A DNA stretch of 64,000 nt from Polytrichum commune (taxonomy: Eukaryota; Streptophyta; Polytrichopsida; Polytrichales; Polytrichaceae), in NCBI GenBank assembly GCA_950295325.1, contig OX485805.1:36383501-36447500 (forward strand), read 5' to 3'. Position 1 is the first letter of the stretch. Each line of letters begins with the position of its first letter. The notes beneath the pieces are model-generated. The model did no database searches and was not told where the DNA came from. It worked only from the letters and a program-made list of their open reading frames with translations. The position numbers and the translations under genes were made by a program. This document shows positions 37,401 through 49,365 of this stretch, piece after piece.

Positions 37401-38324
37401 CAAACTAGGCTCTGTGTTGGTTTGGGTCGATCGACCCAAACTAGGCTCTTTGTTGGTTTGGGTCGATCGACCCAAACTAGTCTCTTTGTTGGTTTGGGTC
37501 GATCGACCCAAACTAGGCTCTTTGTTGGTTTGGGTCGATCGACCCAAACTACACATTGTACTTGGTCTTGTTTATGTCCCTCGCCTAATTCTAATGTCTA
37601 TATAACTTGGATTGTGTAGATGTCGGGGCTGAGTATATACTCCTACATAGAGGATGGCGATCTGCCATTTTACAGGACGCAGAGATCGTTGGCGAAGAAG
37701 ATGGACATCCTCGATTGGATCCCGGGTAGCTACGTCGACGAGGTTGTTCAGGGGGGCGAAAACCCTCTTGATAGGGTGAGGCGGATCAACCCGCAAGAAA
37801 TGGCCATGAGGGCCACAACCCAAGAACCCGAACCTCTTGTCGGGTTGCATCCGGGCAATCCGTCCCGCACAGAAGGTGGCGATGTCGAGGAGGAGGAGGA
37901 AGAAGAGGAGCACGAGGAGGCGGAGAAGGAAGGCGACGTGGAGGAAGGGGCAACGGGCTTCACGCAAGAATCCGAAGCCCCTCAACGGAAGAAGGCGATG
38001 CGGGCGGCAACCCCGCAGAGTAAGCTCGTGCCCGTCCTGACGGTGGACGATGCACGGGACATGTACTCCAGGGACGCGACCGCCACGTTCAGGGAGAGGA
38101 GGAAGATGAAGGGGAAGAAGCTGTATGGCGACTACTCCGTGGAGGAGACCATTGCCATAAGCAGCGAGGACGACGATGACATTGAGCTCGCCAAACGGCT
38201 AAGATCAGATCCCCCGTCCCCGACAGCGTTCGCTGGCATGGTTAGGGTGAAGCCCGAGGTTAACGAATATAGTGTTCAATGCATTCTTCACAACGAGCTC
38301 ACGGTGAATGAACCTGAAAAATGA
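34486..38324 (+). CDS. First ParB-like protein with methyltransferase-like motifs (1120 aa)
   Basis: Exons 34486-35811, 36024-37355 and 37620-38324 join in phase 0 with GTGAGT/GTAAGC donors and CAG/TAG acceptors. The result is an intact 1120-residue protein starting MAPKKRPGERWFMPAPDM. Residues 180-250 are Ser/Thr/Pro-rich. FWLIDGQHSVEASKKI at 343-358 matches the DGxHR-type core of the ParB/sulfiredoxin fold, with Ser in place of Arg. VVWSDDETKLSDISRYFNMGN follows. YDPF (728-731) and later NVFGGSKPIYAAM (874-886) stand in the order motif IV then motif I, as in beta-class DNA amino-methyltransferases. ParB-methylase fusions of this order are known in bacteria and phages. Motif IV is degenerate, so activity is doubtful. 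The C-terminus has an acidic run (about 975-1000). Introns 1 and 2 hold only palindromes and little else. The gene converges on the second ParB-like gene, 78 bp away. Confidence 0.72.
35822..35940. repeat. Three type-1 palindromes in intron 1 of the first ParB-like gene
   Basis: Copies lie at about 35823, 35867 and 35914 within the 212-bp intron (35812-36023). They are separated by the duplicated spacer CTCCTGATGCAGC...TTTATTTAG. Centres are AC, AC and AT. The first copy has lost the first arm's leading bases. Confidence 0.92.
37384..37551. repeat. Five type-1 palindromes in intron 2 of the first ParB-like gene
   Basis: Five copies of TTTGGGTCGATCGACCCAAA, all with the fully symmetrical AT centre, recur every 37 bp with the spacer CTAGGCTCTTTGTTGG. 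They fill most of the 264-bp intron (37356-37619). The homogeneity suggests recent local amplification. Confidence 0.95.
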
Positions 38325-38402
38325 AAAACATGAGAAACAAAGACGGTGGGGAAAAGGAAATGAAACAAAAACAACATATATATTCAAAGAAAACTCAGAA
38401 TA

Positions 38403-41400
38403 TTACCGGTAAGCAACGCGTTTGATTGATATGGGGCCGTCCCTAAAATCCATGAGATCAAGGCCTTTGACAAATTTTAGATCTCCCTTATCGTCAAAAT
38501 AAACCAAAAATGCCTTGTCCCAAAGAATCAGCCTCCAATGCTCAACATAATCTCCCGGTTGAAAAATATCTTCCGTGGAACTCCAATCGATTTCAACGGA
38601 ACACACATTCTCAAATGAAGCAATCTCAGCCTCAACCCCCTTCTCCAACTATGACAGAAAAGGCAAATAGTAAGAAAAGAACAACTCAATAACCTACAAA
38701 CATGAACTTAGACTCTAGACACATAAAAAAAAACCTTAGACATGACAAAAAGACCGAGAGGGTGTCCCACTCATACCGAGAGGGTGTCCTAGTCAAACAT
38801 TCTATATTTCCAAACAAGAAATAAACATATTAGCTGAATAACCTGATATCAGATTCTAGTGACGAGCCAAATAAATCCACATATGAGCACCACATATTAG
38901 CATCACTTATGCAAATTAGAAAACTGGACCGGGAAATCAGACCATATTTTCAAGTTCGCACCCAAAATGACCACAGTGACAAATTCTCAAAATCTGAAAT
39001 TCCCTTATTAGCTAAATAAGCACAAATCATATTCTAGTCTTGAGCCTCAAAACATACATTTCTCCACCCTCTCGGAACCGAGAGGGTGTCCCGGTCCTAC
39101 TATAATGACCATTTTCTGAAATTTTGAAAATCAGAATTACATATATGGGCTAAATAAGCACAAACAGATTGTAGTCATGAGCCATTAATTTCCACATCTC
39201 TCCACCCTCTCGGAACCGAGAGGGTGTCCCAGTCTAACTACCTAACCATATTTTGAACTTTTCAAAATGAACACTACCTAAATGGGCCCATTATCTATAT
39301 GACCATAACTTTTGAAAATCAGAATTACCTATATGAACTCAATATCCACATATTAGATTCTAGTCTTGCGAACCCAAATTCCACATCTAGGCACCCACTA
39401 ATACCAAAATGACCTTAGTATCTAAACTTGAAATTCCCTTATTGGCTCAAGAAGCACAAATCAGATTATAGTATTGAGCCTCAAATATATACATTTATCC
39501 ACCCGGTCGGAACCGAGAGGGTGTCCCGTCCTACTAGACTGACCATATTTTAAAGTTTTGAAAACCAAAAATACCTATATTGGCTTCATAACCACATATC
39601 AGATTCCAGTCATGAGAACCCCAAATCCAAATTTCGGAAAACACTAAAATAAAAAATGACCATATTTTCGAGTTCTGAAAATAAGAATTACCTATATTGG
39701 CTCAATATGCACAAGTCAGATTCTACTCTCGAGCCTAAAATTTCCACATTGTGAACCCTTTGAGTGGTCCACCACTCTGCGGGATCACTTTTAGTTAGAA
39801 TGTTAGCATTAAAAGTTAGAACTGATAGGGAATTTAGGGAAAATTAGTTCATTTAGCATTTAGCCTAGAAGAAGGAAGGTCAAAATGAAACTAAGTAGTG
39901 CTAGAAGATAGCAAAGTAGAAAAAATATGCTAGCTAGTAAAAACAACTAGCTAAGCAAATATTAGTAGATGCTAGCTATTAAGCAAATGTTAGTAAATGC
40001 TAGCTAAGCAAGTGTTAGTTTATTAGTTAGTGTGAGGCACACAAGACTATTAGAGGTGGTTTAGGTAAGAAGATAAAATCGGCTTGAAGACTTTTGAAGA
40101 CAAAAAAGAAAGAGAGCAAGGGGGCTACTTGCCCACTTGCCCCCTTGCCAACTCGATGGCGGAAAAATTAGAAAGATTTCTAAAGGTTTTTTGTCGGAGC
40201 CACCTCGGCGAGAGGGTGGCAACCTCAACCGGGAAAACCCCCGAGCCAAAATTTCGGGAAAGGGTTTGAAAAATGGATCCGGTGGAGGAGGGGTCCAACC
40301 CTTTTGTGAGAGGGTTTAAAAACCCCTCCTTCCACCTTGTAGCTCTCTCTCTTTCTCTAGTTTTTGGGCGAAGCCCTGCTTCAATGTAGTTAGGAAAAAA
40401 TCCTTTAGCATGTATTCTCAATGGTCTAAAAGAAAGGCTTGAGAACCTCCTCTACTCTCTCTCTCCTAGTTAGGTTGTGTGTTTATTAACACACCAACAA
40501 AATTATTCCTTCTTTTGTAGAGGTAGGTTGGATGGTAGAGTTTAGGGTTTAGGGTTTAGGGTTAAGCTAATAGAAATTCAGCGGACTCCTTGTAACACAG
40601 CAGTCAATCAAGAAGGCTTAAACTATGTATCTCGCCTTCAACAATTCATATCTAATTCAAATCTTAGTCAAATCAAACGTTCTATATGACCCTGGAGAGA
40701 TATTAAAAAGATGTATTTGATAAAAATATGTGATTAGAAAGGTAAGCCGAAGTGAACCCAGCAGGTCCTCTGTAATGCAGCAGTCAACCAAAAGTTCTCA
40801 AACTATGTGTCCCATCTTGCACAATTCATATCTAATTCAAATCATGCTCAAATCAAATGTTCTAAGCCATTTTGGAAAGCTACACAAAAGTTCTACTTGG
40901 GAAAAATATAATTTCTTGGAATTAAAATTCCTATTGGGCTCGCAGGTCTGATCCAGCAGCCGCTACCCACAAGACCACCCAGTTTTTCTACTCCATCTTT
41001 GAAAATCCATAACTAATTGTCATCTCAACCAAATCACAAATGGGAAACGGCTATGGATAGCTATATGAAATCTCTCTAAGAGAAAAATGATAAGTATCTT
41101 GTTCTAGCTTTTGAACTAAGCCTTCAGGGCATTGGCAGATGAGGTCTATAATGCCTCTACTCAAAACTCTACCATCCAACCTACCTCTACAAAAGAAGGA
41201 ATAATTTTGTTGGTGTGTTAATAAACACACAACCTAACTAGGAGAGAGAGAGTAGAGGAGGTTCTCAAGCCTTTTTTTTAGACCATTGAGAATACATGCT
41301 AAAGGATTTTTTCCTAATTACATTGAAGCAGGGCTTCGCCCAAAAACTAGAGAAAGAGAGAGAGCTACAAGGTGGAAGGAGGGGTTTTTAAACCCTCTCA

Positions 41401-44400
41401 CAAAAGGGTTGGACCCCTCCTCCACCGGATCCATTTTTCAAACCCTTTCCCGAAATTTTGGCTCGGGGGTTTTCCCGGTTGAGGTTGCCACCCTCTCGCC
41501 GAGGTGGCTCCGACAAAAAACCTTTAGAAATCTTTCTAATTTTTCCGCCATCGAGTTGGCAAGGGGGCAAGTGGGCAAGTATCCCCCTTGCTCTCTTTCT
41601 TTTTTGTCTTCAAAATTCTTCACGCCGATTTTATCTTCTTACGTAAAACACCTCCAATAGTCTTGTGTGCCTCACACTAACTAATAAACTAACACTTGCT
41701 TAGCTAGCATCTACTAACATTTGCTTAATAACTAGCATCTACTAATATTTGCTTAGCTAGTTGTTTTTACTAGCTAGCATATTTTTTCTACTTTGCTATC
41801 TTCTAGCACTACTTAGTTTCATTTTGACCTTCCTTCTTCTAGGCTAAATGCTAAATGAACTAATTTTTCCTAAATTCCCTATCAATTCTAACTTTTAATG
41901 CTAACATTCTAACTAAAAGTGATCCCGCAGAGTGGTGGACCACTCAAAGGGTTCACAGTCCCTGTCCTACGATTTTCATCATATTTTAAACTTTTGAAAA
42001 ACAGAATTACATATATTGGCTAAATAATCACCAACCAGATTCTAGTCATGAGCCATTAATTTCCACACCTCTCCACCCTCTCGGAACCGAGAGGGTGTCC
42101 CTGTCTAACTATCCTAACCACAATTTCAACTTTGGAAAATCAAAACTACCTATATGGGCCCATTTTCCACAAATCAGATTTTAGTCATGAGCACAAAATT
42201 TCCACATTTGTCCACCCTCTCGGAACCGAGAGGGTGTCCCTGTCCTACTATAATGACCATATTTTAAACATTTAAAAATCAAAACTACCTATATGGGCCA
42301 ATTATCCACAAATCAGATTCTAGTGAATGGCCTCAAATTTCCACATTTCTCCACCCTCTCGGAAACGAGAGGGTGTCCCAGTCTAACTATCCGAACCATA
42401 TTTTCAACTATTGAAAATCTAAACTACCTTATGGTCCCATTATCCACAAATCAGATTCTAGTCATGAGCCTAAAATTTCCACATTTGTCCACCCTCTCGG
42501 AACCGAGAGGGTGTCCTTGTCCTACCATTTTCACCATATTTTCATCTTTTAAAAACTAGAATTACCTATATTGGCTAAATAAGCACAAACCAGATTTTAG
42601 TCATGAGCCATTAATTTCCGAGAGGGTGTCCCAGTCTAACTAACCTAACCATATTTTGAACTTGTAAAAATCAGAACTACCTATATGGGCCCATTATCCA
42701 AAAATCAGATTCTAGACATGAGCCTAATATTTCCATATTTCTCCACCCTTTCGGAACCGAGAGGGTGTCCCAGAATAACTAACCTCACCATATTTTGAAC
42801 TTTTGAAAATCAAAACTACCTATATGGGCCCATTATCCACAAGTCATAATCTATTCTTGAGCCTGATATTTCCACATTTCTCCACCCTCTCGGAACCGAG
42901 AGGGTGTCCTAGTCCTTCTACAATGACCATGTTTTCAACTTTTGAAAATTTAAAGTACCTATATTGGCTCAATATCCACATTTCAGATTATAGTCGTGAG
43001 CCTAAGATATCCACATTTCTCCACCCTCTTGGAACCGAGAGGGTGTCCTAGTCCTTGGTATGAAGATTTCAAATAATAGAAAGAGGAAAAAAACAAGAGT
43101 TGCACCTGCTCCCAGAAAGAAGCTTTGTTGAGCCAGTTTTCGAGGACTTTCTCCCTAAGAGGGAGAGACGACGGAAATCTATTCTTTTCCTTGACATCGG
43201 CAGGGGAGTTCCACCAACGAAGCCACTTGGCCTTGAAATGGGCATCCACATGTGCGGTAGCCACCTTTTGAAGTTTTTCGATTGTCATATCAGGGACGAG
43301 GAAGGTGGAGAAATGACAGTCAATCTGCCACATAGATATGAAGTAAGAATAGAGATAAGTAAGAAAGAGATATCAAGCACGACATGATGTAAATGAGAAT
43401 GAAAGAATAAATGAAAACACAAGGATAAGAGAGACACCTCGTTGAAGAAATCATCCCCGTTGTCCTTGTGGGCAACGGATATGAACTTCTCAAAGTTCCG
43501 AGAACGAATGCTTTTGATCAACCTATCCTGGGCTTTTGACATAATATCCCAAATTTCTGTCGAAGATCGGAGAGCCTCGGGAGTGGCCTCACGGTATAAC
43601 CTCGCAGCCGTATCAGCCGCGTTGGATATCTCTCTCTGAAACAAACACAAAGAAGGATAAGGAACGCACATAAACATGGGAGAAGGAAAGTCAAGGAAAG
43701 TTTAAACAAACTTTACCTTGTATAAGAATTTGACGAAGACATCTAATGTCAGGGGATACCAAGTAGGAGTCTTCTCCATCTTGGACTCACACATCTTGTA
43801 GTCCGAAACGGAAAGGAGGTCTTTGAACTCCTCTAGCCTCATCTTTCCAAACGTGCGAATGCGAAGTAACTTGGCGGGGAGGTTATCCTTAACATGGTCA
43901 TGCTCCGTGGACCTATAACAAGCAAAATGTTAGAGGGAAAAATGAGAACAAACAAAAGAGAATATCAGCAACATTAAATGTTGAACTCACCAGTTGATGT
44001 CATTCATAGCATTAAGGAAGAGGGCGGTGCAATTTCTTGGATCCACCAAAATACAATCAGCCCATATATGCCAATCTTTGTCCAAAGGGTGATGCTTGTT
44101 GATGTGCCTCCACCAAGCTGTCAACCGATGGTTCCCCTCCCACACGTAGAACATTTTGCCAACAAAGTTAGCAAGGTCGGGGTCTCTTTCGAGAATGGCA
44201 TCAAACTCTGCATTGGCCTCTTGCCATAATGGACTCCAGGAGGACTTGACGTCATCGGAGACATGAAGGACCTCATCGAGGTTGTTATATAGAGAGACGT
44301 ACAAAGCGCGGTCACCATCACGGTATCCCATGACGAACTCATTCTCCAAACGAGAAACATCAACGTCGTTGATTGGCCGAACAAGAGGAAGACTCCGCAA

Positions 44401-47400
44401 GCGACACAATGGAATAGAGAAACGAGACTTCCCAAGAGGCTTGAATCGCACCCGCTGAATCACGGTGTTAGAGTCTTGCTTCTGCGATCTCCGAACCTTG
44501 AGCTCGGCTTCATCTGGATTCTCCTCATCAAGAGGTCGAATGCAGTCGGAAACAAGCGGAACATCAATCTACAAGAGAAGAGGAGGGAAGCATCAGAAAA
44601 AAAAACTATAAGACGAAACAAACAAGAAGCAGAGGCAAACAAAAATACAACAGAATTTCAACGAATCAAACACCTCTCTCTGTGAGATGTCATCCAGTGC
44701 CCTATGGCAATCTTCACCAGGCGACAATAGAATATGCCCATCCGCCATGTATTGGACACGCGCCACAGTAAGGGCCAAAGCCTGCGATGCCTGTATGCAC
44801 AAAATACATCGAGATGATGCCCCAGTCCTTTTAGAAATGCACCCTTTAACCTTATAAAACGCACTCCATACACATACAAATAATCCATACACTTCAAACC
44901 TAGCCTATTGAATCCGAAAATCTGAAATAAGAATAGAGTGAAGAGCCCATATAAACACCATTTCTCCACCATCTCGGAACCGATAGGGTGTCCTGTCCTA
45001 CTAAAGTAACCTTAAACCACATATATGATTCTTGTGATGAGCCTAGAAATCCACAATTCTCCAGCCTCTCGGAACCGAGAGGTTGACCTAGTCTAACAAA
45101 CCAGACCATATTTTCAACTTTCGGAAATCAGAAATACCTTTAAAGGCTATATAACCACATATAAGATTCTAGTGTTGGGCCTCAAATTTCCACATTTCTC
45201 CCCCTCTAGGAACCGAGAGGACATACACGCAGTCTAACTAATTCAAAACTAACTATCTGGGCCCATTATCCACAAACCAAATTCTAGTCATGAGCCTAAA
45301 ATTTCCACATTTCACCACCCTCTCGGTTCCGAGAGGGTGTCCCCTTCCTACTATAATGACCATATTTTCACCATATGAAAATAAATACAACCTATATTGG
45401 CCCAATATCCACAAATCAGATTCTAGTCATGAGCCTAAAAATTCCACATTTCACCACCCTCTCGGAACGGAGAGGGTGCCTCTGTCCTACTATACTGACC
45501 ATATTTTGACATTATGAGAATCAAAACTACCTATATGGGCCCTTATCCACAAATCAGGTTCTAGTGAAGGGCCTCAGATTTCCACATTCCTCCACCCTCT
45601 CGGAACCGAGAGGGTGTCTGTGTCCTACTATACTAACCATATTTTGACATTATGAAAATCAAAACTACCTATATGGGTCCTTAATCCACATTTCAGATTC
45701 TAGTCATGAGCCTCCAAAGTCCACATTCCTCCACCCTCTCGGAACCGAGAGGGTGTCCCAGTCTAACTATCCTAACCATATTTCCAACTTTTGAAAATCA
45801 AATCTACCTATATGGGCCCATTATACACAAATCAGATTGAAGTCATGAGCCTAAAATTTCCACATTTCTCCACCCTCTCGGAACCGAGAGGGTGTCCCTG
45901 TCCTACTATACTGACCATATTTTGACCATTTGAAAATCAAAATACCTATATGGGCCCTTAATCCACATTTCAGATTCTAGTCATGAGCCTCCAAAGTCCA
46001 CATTTCTCCACCCTCTCGGAACCGAGAGGGTGTCGCAGTCTAACTATCCTAACCATATTTTCAACTTTTGGAATTCAAAACTTCCTATATGGTCCCATTA
46101 TCCACAAATCAGATTCTAGTCATAAGCCTCAAATTTCCACATTTCTCCACCCTCTCGGAACCGAGAGGGTGTCTGTGTCCTACTATACTGAGCATATTTT
46201 GACATTATGAAAATCAAAATACCTATATGGGCCCTTAATCCACATTTCAGATTCTAGTCATGAGCCTCCAAAGTCCACATTTCTCCACCCTCTCGGAACC
46301 GAGAGGGTGTCCCAGTCTAACTATCCTAACCATATTTCCAACTTTTGAAAATCAAATCTACCTATATGGTCCCATTATACACAAATCAGATTCAAGTCAT
46401 GAGCCTAAAATTTCCACATTTCTCCACCCTCTCGGAACCGAGAGGGTGTCCCTGTCCTACTATACTGATCATATTTTGACCATTTGAAAATCAAAATACC
46501 TATATGGGCCCTTAATCCACATTTCAGATTCTAGTCATGAGCCTCCAAAGTCCACATTTCTCCACCCTCTCGGAACCGAGAGGGTGTCCCATTCTAACTA
46601 TCCTAACCACAATTTCAACTTTGGAAAATCAAAACTACCTATATGGGCCCATTTTCCACAAATCAGATTTTAGTCATGAGCACAAAATTTCCACATTTGT
46701 CCACCCTCTCGGAACCGAGAGGGTGTCCCTGTCCTACTATAATGACCATATTTTAAACATTTAAAAATCAAAACTACCTATATGGGCCAATTATCCACAA
46801 ATTAGATTCTAGTGAATGGCCTCAAATTTCCACATTTCTCCACCCTCTAGGAAACGAGAGGGTGTCCCAGTCTAACTATCCGAACCATATTTTCAACTTT
46901 TGAAAATCTAAACTACCTTATGGTCCCATTATCCACAAATCAGATTCTAGTCATAAGCCTCAAATTTCCACATTTCTCCACCCTCTCGGAACCGAGAGGG
47001 TGTCTGTGTCCTACTATACTGACCATATTTTGACATTATGAAAATCAAAATATTTATATGGGTCCTTAATCCACATTTCAGATTCTAGTCATGAGCCTCC
47101 AAAGTCCACATTTCTCCACCCTCTCGGAACCGAGAGGGTGTCCCAGTCTAACTATCCTAACCATATTTTCAACTTTTGGAATTCAAAACTACCTATATGG
47201 TCCCATTATCCACAAATCAGATTCTAGTCATAAGCCTCAAATTTCCACATTTCTCCACCCTCTCGCAACCGAGAGGGTGTCCCTGTCCTACTATACTGAC
47301 CATATTTTGACATTATGAAAATCAAAACTACCTATATGGGTCCTTAATCCACATTTCAGATTCTAGTCATGAGCCTCCAAAGTCCACATTTCTCCACCCT

Positions 47401-49365
47401 CTCGGAACCGAGAGGGTGTCGCTGTCTAACTATCCTAACCATATTTTCAACTTTTGGAATTCAAAACTACCTATATGGTCCCATTATCCACAAATCAGAT
47501 TCTAGTCATAAGCTTCAAATTTCCACATTTCTCCACCCTCTCGGAACCGAGAGGGTGTCCCAGTCTAACTATCCTAACCATATTTTCAACTTTTGAAAAT
47601 CAAATCTACCTATATGGGCCCATTATCCACAAATCAGATTCTAGTGAAGGGCCTCAAATTTCCACATTTCTCCACCCTCTCGGAACCGAGAGGGTGTCTG
47701 TGTCCTACTATACTGACCATATTTTGACATTATGAAAATCGAAACTACCTATATGGGTCCTTAATCCACAGTTCAGATTCTAGTCATGAGCCTCCAAAGT
47801 CCACATTTCTCCACCCTCTCGGAACCGAGAGGGTGTCCCAGTCTAACTATCCTAACCATATTTTCAACTTTTGAAAATCAAAACTACCTACATGGTCCCA
47901 TTATCCACAAATCAGACTCTAGTCATAAGCCAAAAAAATCCACATTTCTCCACCCTCTCGGAACCGAGAGGGTGTCCTTGTCCTACCATATTGACCATAT
48001 TATCAACTTTTCAAATTCAAAACTACCTATCTGGGCTCCATTCCCACATTTTAGATTCAACTCTTGAGAACCCAACATCCAGATTTCGGCACCAACCTTC
48101 TCCTAATCTGACCATTTTTTGAACTTTCGAAAATCAGAAGTTCGAATATATGCTCTATAAGCACAAATCTGATTCTAGTGACGAGCCTCAATAATCCAAA
48201 TTTCAAATCAAAACTACCTATATTGGCTCGATATTCAGATATCAGATTCTAGTCATGAGAACCCAACACCCACATTTCGGCACCCACTTCTCCTAATCTG
48301 ACCTTATTTTGAACTTTCGAAAATCATAATTTCATATATTTGCTCAATAAGCACAAATCTGGTTCTAGTGATGAGCCTCAACAATCCACATTTCTCCACC
48401 CTCTCGGTTCCGAGAGGGTGTCCTTGTCCTACCATGTTGACCATATTATCAACTTTTCAAATTCAAAACTACCTATATGGACTCCATATCCACATTTCAG
48501 ATTCCAGTCTTGAGAAATCAACATTCAGAATATCACAAGTAGACATGCACCTGAGAATCCAGAACTTCCAACCTCTCACGAATGCGCTCCTCCTTGCTTC
48601 GGCCGGCATATAGTGGAGGCGCCTCCGAAGACTAATCTAGGTTAGACTCAAGGGTTCCTTGGTGTGGTGGATGGTTCCTAGGAGCTAGAGGAATCGGGAT
48701 ACTTTGGCCTATGTACCTCACCCCAAAATGGTATGGGCCGAAAGCCTATGTCCTATGTGCCGTGTTTGGGAGGTGGCGGCCCCGCACAACTTCGTGCTTT
48801 GCTTATAGCCTATTCGTGGTGCATAATTTTTGACCCTCTCGGTTCCGAGAGGGTTGGGTTCAATATTCCCCTCTAACCAACTTAAACAAAATAAGAACTT
48901 CCAATATTTCACATGTTGGTCGTTAAGAATCACATTAGATAACTCAATATCAAATGCCATCTTGTAAATTACCTATATGTATATCTGAGCCTAGTGCATA
49001 ATACGCTAAACCAAACTTACTGTGCCCATTGAGTCCTCCTTTGTCTCCTCCTCATATTCGCTTGAATCCGAATCGTTTCGATGCTCGCTCTCTCCCATCG
49101 ATTGTTCTTGTGATCCACCCTTCTCCCGTTCTTCCTCTATCCGTTCCAGTTCCTCGTTCCTGCTAGACGTCCCTGTCTCTGCCTCTCCGCCCGTTTTCCT
49201 CAAATCTGTTGGTTGCTCACTTCCCTGTGTACAGGATTGCTCCTTCTTCCTCAGTTCTCTCCGTCTCCTCTGTTTTGAATTGCTAAAACTTGTGCCTCCC
49301 TTTCTTTTCTTTCTCTTTCTTCCAGGATCGGCTGTGGAGACTTGACTATTTCCTGGTTCCTTCAT
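38403..49365 (-). CDS. Second ParB-like protein, multi-exon, with satellite-filled introns
   Basis: On the minus strand, well-phased exons are 49365-49021, 48631-48551, 44790-44674, 44568-43991, 43912-43717, 43635-43438, 43324-43106 and 38648-38403. One more exon probably starts near 48990-48960, but I could not fix its end. The exons I could phase give about 660 residues. The first exon is strongly basic then acidic (GRKRKKRKGG; SSEYEEETKED), like a nuclear-localised protein. KMFYVWEGNHRLTAWWRHI, near 44115-44170, is a ParB-type GNHR core (DGNHR in most relatives). Later exons are helical. The last intron is 4.4 kb and contains a foldback element; the intron at 48550-44791 is filled by a 138-bp palindromic satellite. 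It shares almost no sequence with the first ParB-like gene. It diverges from the MULE-like gene at 49687. Function is unproven; DNA binding to its palindromes is my inference. Confidence 0.6.
38750..39530. repeat. Type-2 palindromes at the 3' end of the last intron
   Basis: Two half-sites (CCGAGAGGGTGTCC at about 38757 and 38779) and three whole palindromes (about 39068, 39203 and 39500) lie in diverged satellite monomers. Each whole palindrome has 10-bp arms ACCCTCTCGG and CCGAGAGGGT around AA. One copy has a mutated arm (CCACCCGGTCGG). Confidence 0.85.
39750..41957. mobile_element. Foldback element with 794-bp inverted arms
   Basis: The arms 39750-40543 and 41164-41957 are near-identical inverted copies, starting TGTGAACCCTTTGAGTGG and ending with its complement. 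Mirror-image reading frames in the two arms confirm this. The 620-bp centre begins with a telomere-like run (TTTAGGG x3 at 40544) and holds three diverged ~170-bp repeats. Each has the pattern CAGCAGTC...AATTCATATCTAATTCAAATC...CAAATCAAA. No transposase is encoded. The element lies inside the last intron of the second ParB-like gene. It stands where a palindrome should be: the left flank TTTCCACAT and the right flank GTCCCTGTCCTAC are the normal neighbours of a type-2 palindrome, and the palindrome itself is missing. Confidence 0.85.
42040..43060. repeat. Type-2 palindromic satellite, intron part next to the foldback element
   Basis: Seven palindromes and one half-site recur about every 140 bp (about 42075, 42221, 42355, 42491, 42615 half, 42746, 42887, 43025). 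The monomer reads CATATTTTCAACTTTTGAAAAT, then ACTACCTATATGGGCCCATT, then AATCAGATTCTAGTCATGAG, then CCACATTTCTCC and the palindrome, followed by GTCC. Confidence 0.92.
44940..48880. repeat. 138-bp palindromic satellite (about 25 monomers) inside ParB-like gene introns
   Basis: About 25 monomers of roughly 138 bp each carry one palindrome with arms ACCCTCTCGG and CCGAGAGGGT around a 2-bp AA centre. Three copies (about 45315, 48398 and 48834) have the TT centre, meaning the reversed orientation. Between 45980 and 47800 two monomer types alternate, one with GAGCCTCCAAAGTCCACAT and one with CTAAAATTTCCACAT. This gives a 277-bp higher-order repeat, and near-identical frames recur at 45983, 46260 and 46537. 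Monomers are most alike in the centre and diverge towards both edges, as in a satellite that homogenises by unequal exchange. The array fills the intron between 48550 and 44791. Confidence 0.93.

Noticed and set aside
40544-40563. Telomere or interstitial telomere block
   Set aside because: Only three TTTAGGG units, and similar short runs are scattered through the window (15603, 31543, 53196). This is a common motif in plant non-coding DNA and does not mark a chromosome end.
40125-41660. Mirror ORFs of 98 and 124 codons in the foldback arms
   Set aside because: Present only because the arms are inverted copies. The frame is not related to any transposase and is open on both strands.
45290-48120. 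Series of 75- to 93-codon ORFs with HFSTLSEPRGCP and STFLHPLGTERVS
   Set aside because: They are translations of the 138-bp satellite and recur with its period. They lack start context and end at arbitrary points.
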